Part shown: piece by piece, positions 5,318-6,172 of the stretch
Layout of the letters: the number at the start of each line of letters is the position of its first letter
Position numbering within the stretch: position 1 is the stretch's first letter
Assembly (NCBI GenBank): GCA_016297415.1
Contig: JAEDGQ010000098.1
Location: 1 to 6,172 of the forward strand
Direction of reading: 5' to 3'
Source: Treponema sp.
GTDB taxonomy: Bacteria; Spirochaetota; Spirochaetia; Treponematales; Treponemataceae
DNA: 6,172 nucleotides
Made by a program: the position numbers and the translations under genes
The notes under the pieces: model-generated
The model's input: only the letters and a program-made list of their open reading frames with translations
Told to the model about the DNA's origin: nothing
Databases searched by the model: none

Positions 5318-6076
5318 TTAAAGCTTGATTGTTCCTATTTCGATGGTTTCGTCATCATCGTAGGATTTTTTCTCAGTTTTGTTTCGTGGAGAATCTGCGT
5401 CTATTTCTTTAAGACGGGCTTCTCTGTCCTGAACTGAAGCTTTTTTAGATTCCCGTTTTGGTTTTGATACTGTTATTTTTTCTGTTTTGCTGTCTTTTGG
5501 TACGATTAAGAAGCCGAAAAGGGAACCGCACAGTCCGCCTGCCAGATGAGCGATTGTTGAGATGTTTGAACCTGAAGGTGCAATAAATTCCCGGGCAATG
5601 AAAACTATAAGTACTCCGATGAAACTGACTGAAAGTTCATTTTTGTAAATTGTACTGATAGAAGTAAGGACAATAAGCATAAAGGCTATGCCGCTGGCAC
5701 CTGTTAAGCTGGAAGTGAGGCATAGGGCGTTTACCAGGCCTGTTATAAGGGCTGTAATTACCATCATAAGGCTCAGCATTACGGAACCATATTTTTCTTC
5801 CATGAGGGGACCCAGAATCAGAATAAAGGCAAAATTGCTGAGGAAGTGATTCCAGTCTGTGTGTCCCAGCACATGGGTAAAAAGTCTGATGTAAGAAATG
5901 AAGCTGTTCCATTCAAAAGGAACCTGGGCATGAGCATTTCCGGGAACCATAAAGAGGGCAGGAATCAGTTTGCCTTTCAGCAGGAACGGCATGTCCAGAA
6001 AAAGTATAAAGGCACTGAAGGCTGCAAAGGCCAGAGTTACAGGGGCGTTAAATGTAAGATGAAATCCTTTTTTCAT
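5318..6076 (-). CDS. Rhomboid-family intramembrane serine protease
   Basis: Rhomboids cut transmembrane substrates within the lipid bilayer. This 252-residue protein has about six hydrophobic segments between residues 8 and 193. The family signature is complete: H72-x4-H77-x3-N81 in the second helix (GHTDWNHFLSN), the nucleophile S128 in TGASG, and the catalytic H177 in IAHLAGGLCG. It is therefore predicted to be active in the inner membrane. Residues about 194-252 form a hydrophilic tail without membrane segments, first basic (KPKRESKK) and then acidic (YDDDETIE); it is probably cytosolic. The ATG at 6076 begins MKKGF, but no strong Shine-Dalgarno sequence precedes it. It is the first gene of a two-gene unit with rex. 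The substrate is unknown; the functional link to redox control is not evident from the sequence. Confidence 0.88.
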   Translation of the reverse strand: MKKGFHLTFNAPVTLAFAAFSAFILFLDMPFLLKGKLIPALFMVPGNAHAQVPFEWNSFISYIRLFTHVLGHTDWNHFLSNFAFILILGPLMEEKYGSVMLSLMMVITALITGLVNALCLTSSLTGASGIAFMLIVLTSISTIYKNELSVSFIGVLIVFIAREFIAPSGSNISTIAHLAGGLCGSLFGFLIVPKDSKTEKITVSKPKRESKKASVQDREARLKEIDADSPRNKTEKKSYDDDETIEIGTIKL

Positions 6077-6132
6077 AGTCAGATTATCGGTATTATTTGC
6101 GGCAGGTTTACAGTTGAATTCAGGGCAAACGC

Positions 6133-6138
6133 ATTATA
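6133..6138 (-). promoter_or_regulatory. -10 box of the rhomboid-rex unit
   Basis: The minus strand reads a perfect TATAAT, 56 bases upstream of the rhomboid ATG. No good -35 hexamer lies at 16-18 bases. The start of transcription would be near 6126, with a leader of about 50 bases. No Rex-like palindrome is visible around it, so there is no sign here of autoregulation by Rex. Confidence 0.45.
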
Positions 6139-6172
6139 ACCGATTTTATATTGAAAATGGCGCAAAGGAGTG

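Noticed and set aside
6157..6172. A possible + strand start (ATG at 6157) or Shine-Dalgarno sequence (AAAGGAG at 6164-6170) of a divergent gene
   Set aside because: Only 16 bases are visible before the edge, too few to support a gene.

Overview
The window reads as a piece of a host-associated spirochaete chromosome, most likely Treponema or a close relative. This rests on an AT-rich coding background, a very large lipoprotein with a relaxed spirochaete-type lipobox (F-T-S-C) joined to Ig-like and DUF1566/FISUMP-like domains, and intergenic spaces filled with GC-rich hairpin repeats of the kind I recall from rumen and gut treponemes. The genus is inferred from protein style only.

All five supported genes lie on the minus strand, so transcription runs from right to left. 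From the right: a rhomboid-family intramembrane protease (5318-6076) and a divergent Rex-type redox repressor (4706-5311) are 6 bases apart and look like one transcription unit behind a TATAAT box at 6133-6138. A GC-rich foldable island (4611-4699) follows. Next is an 860-residue predicted lipoprotein (1949-4531) with its own -10 box. A 301-base intergenic region then holds a strong palindrome (1895-1920) that fits both Rex and CRP operator patterns, a good sigma70-type promoter (1843-1871), a second GC-rich island (1717-1801) and a single palindromic repeat (1667-1691). It leads into serC (481-1647), phosphoserine aminotransferase.

The left 480 bases are the most unusual part. A small GIY-YIG nuclease gene (start at 395, running off the left edge) is flanked on both sides by arrays of one imperfect palindrome, GGTT-TC-GAG-AAC-CTC-AACC. 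The 85 bases between the serC stop and the nuclease start are almost wholly repeat, and the nuclease frame runs without a stop through the left array, which has a 36-base period. A further copy of the palindrome sits just upstream of serC. The arrangement resembles REP elements with their RAYT transposases, but with a GIY-YIG enzyme in place of the Y1 transposase. I consider this the best candidate for an undescribed system here.

There is no rRNA, tRNA, CRISPR array or recognisable insertion sequence. The two other intergenic islands (1717-1801 and 4611-4699) are probably copies of separate dispersed repeat families.
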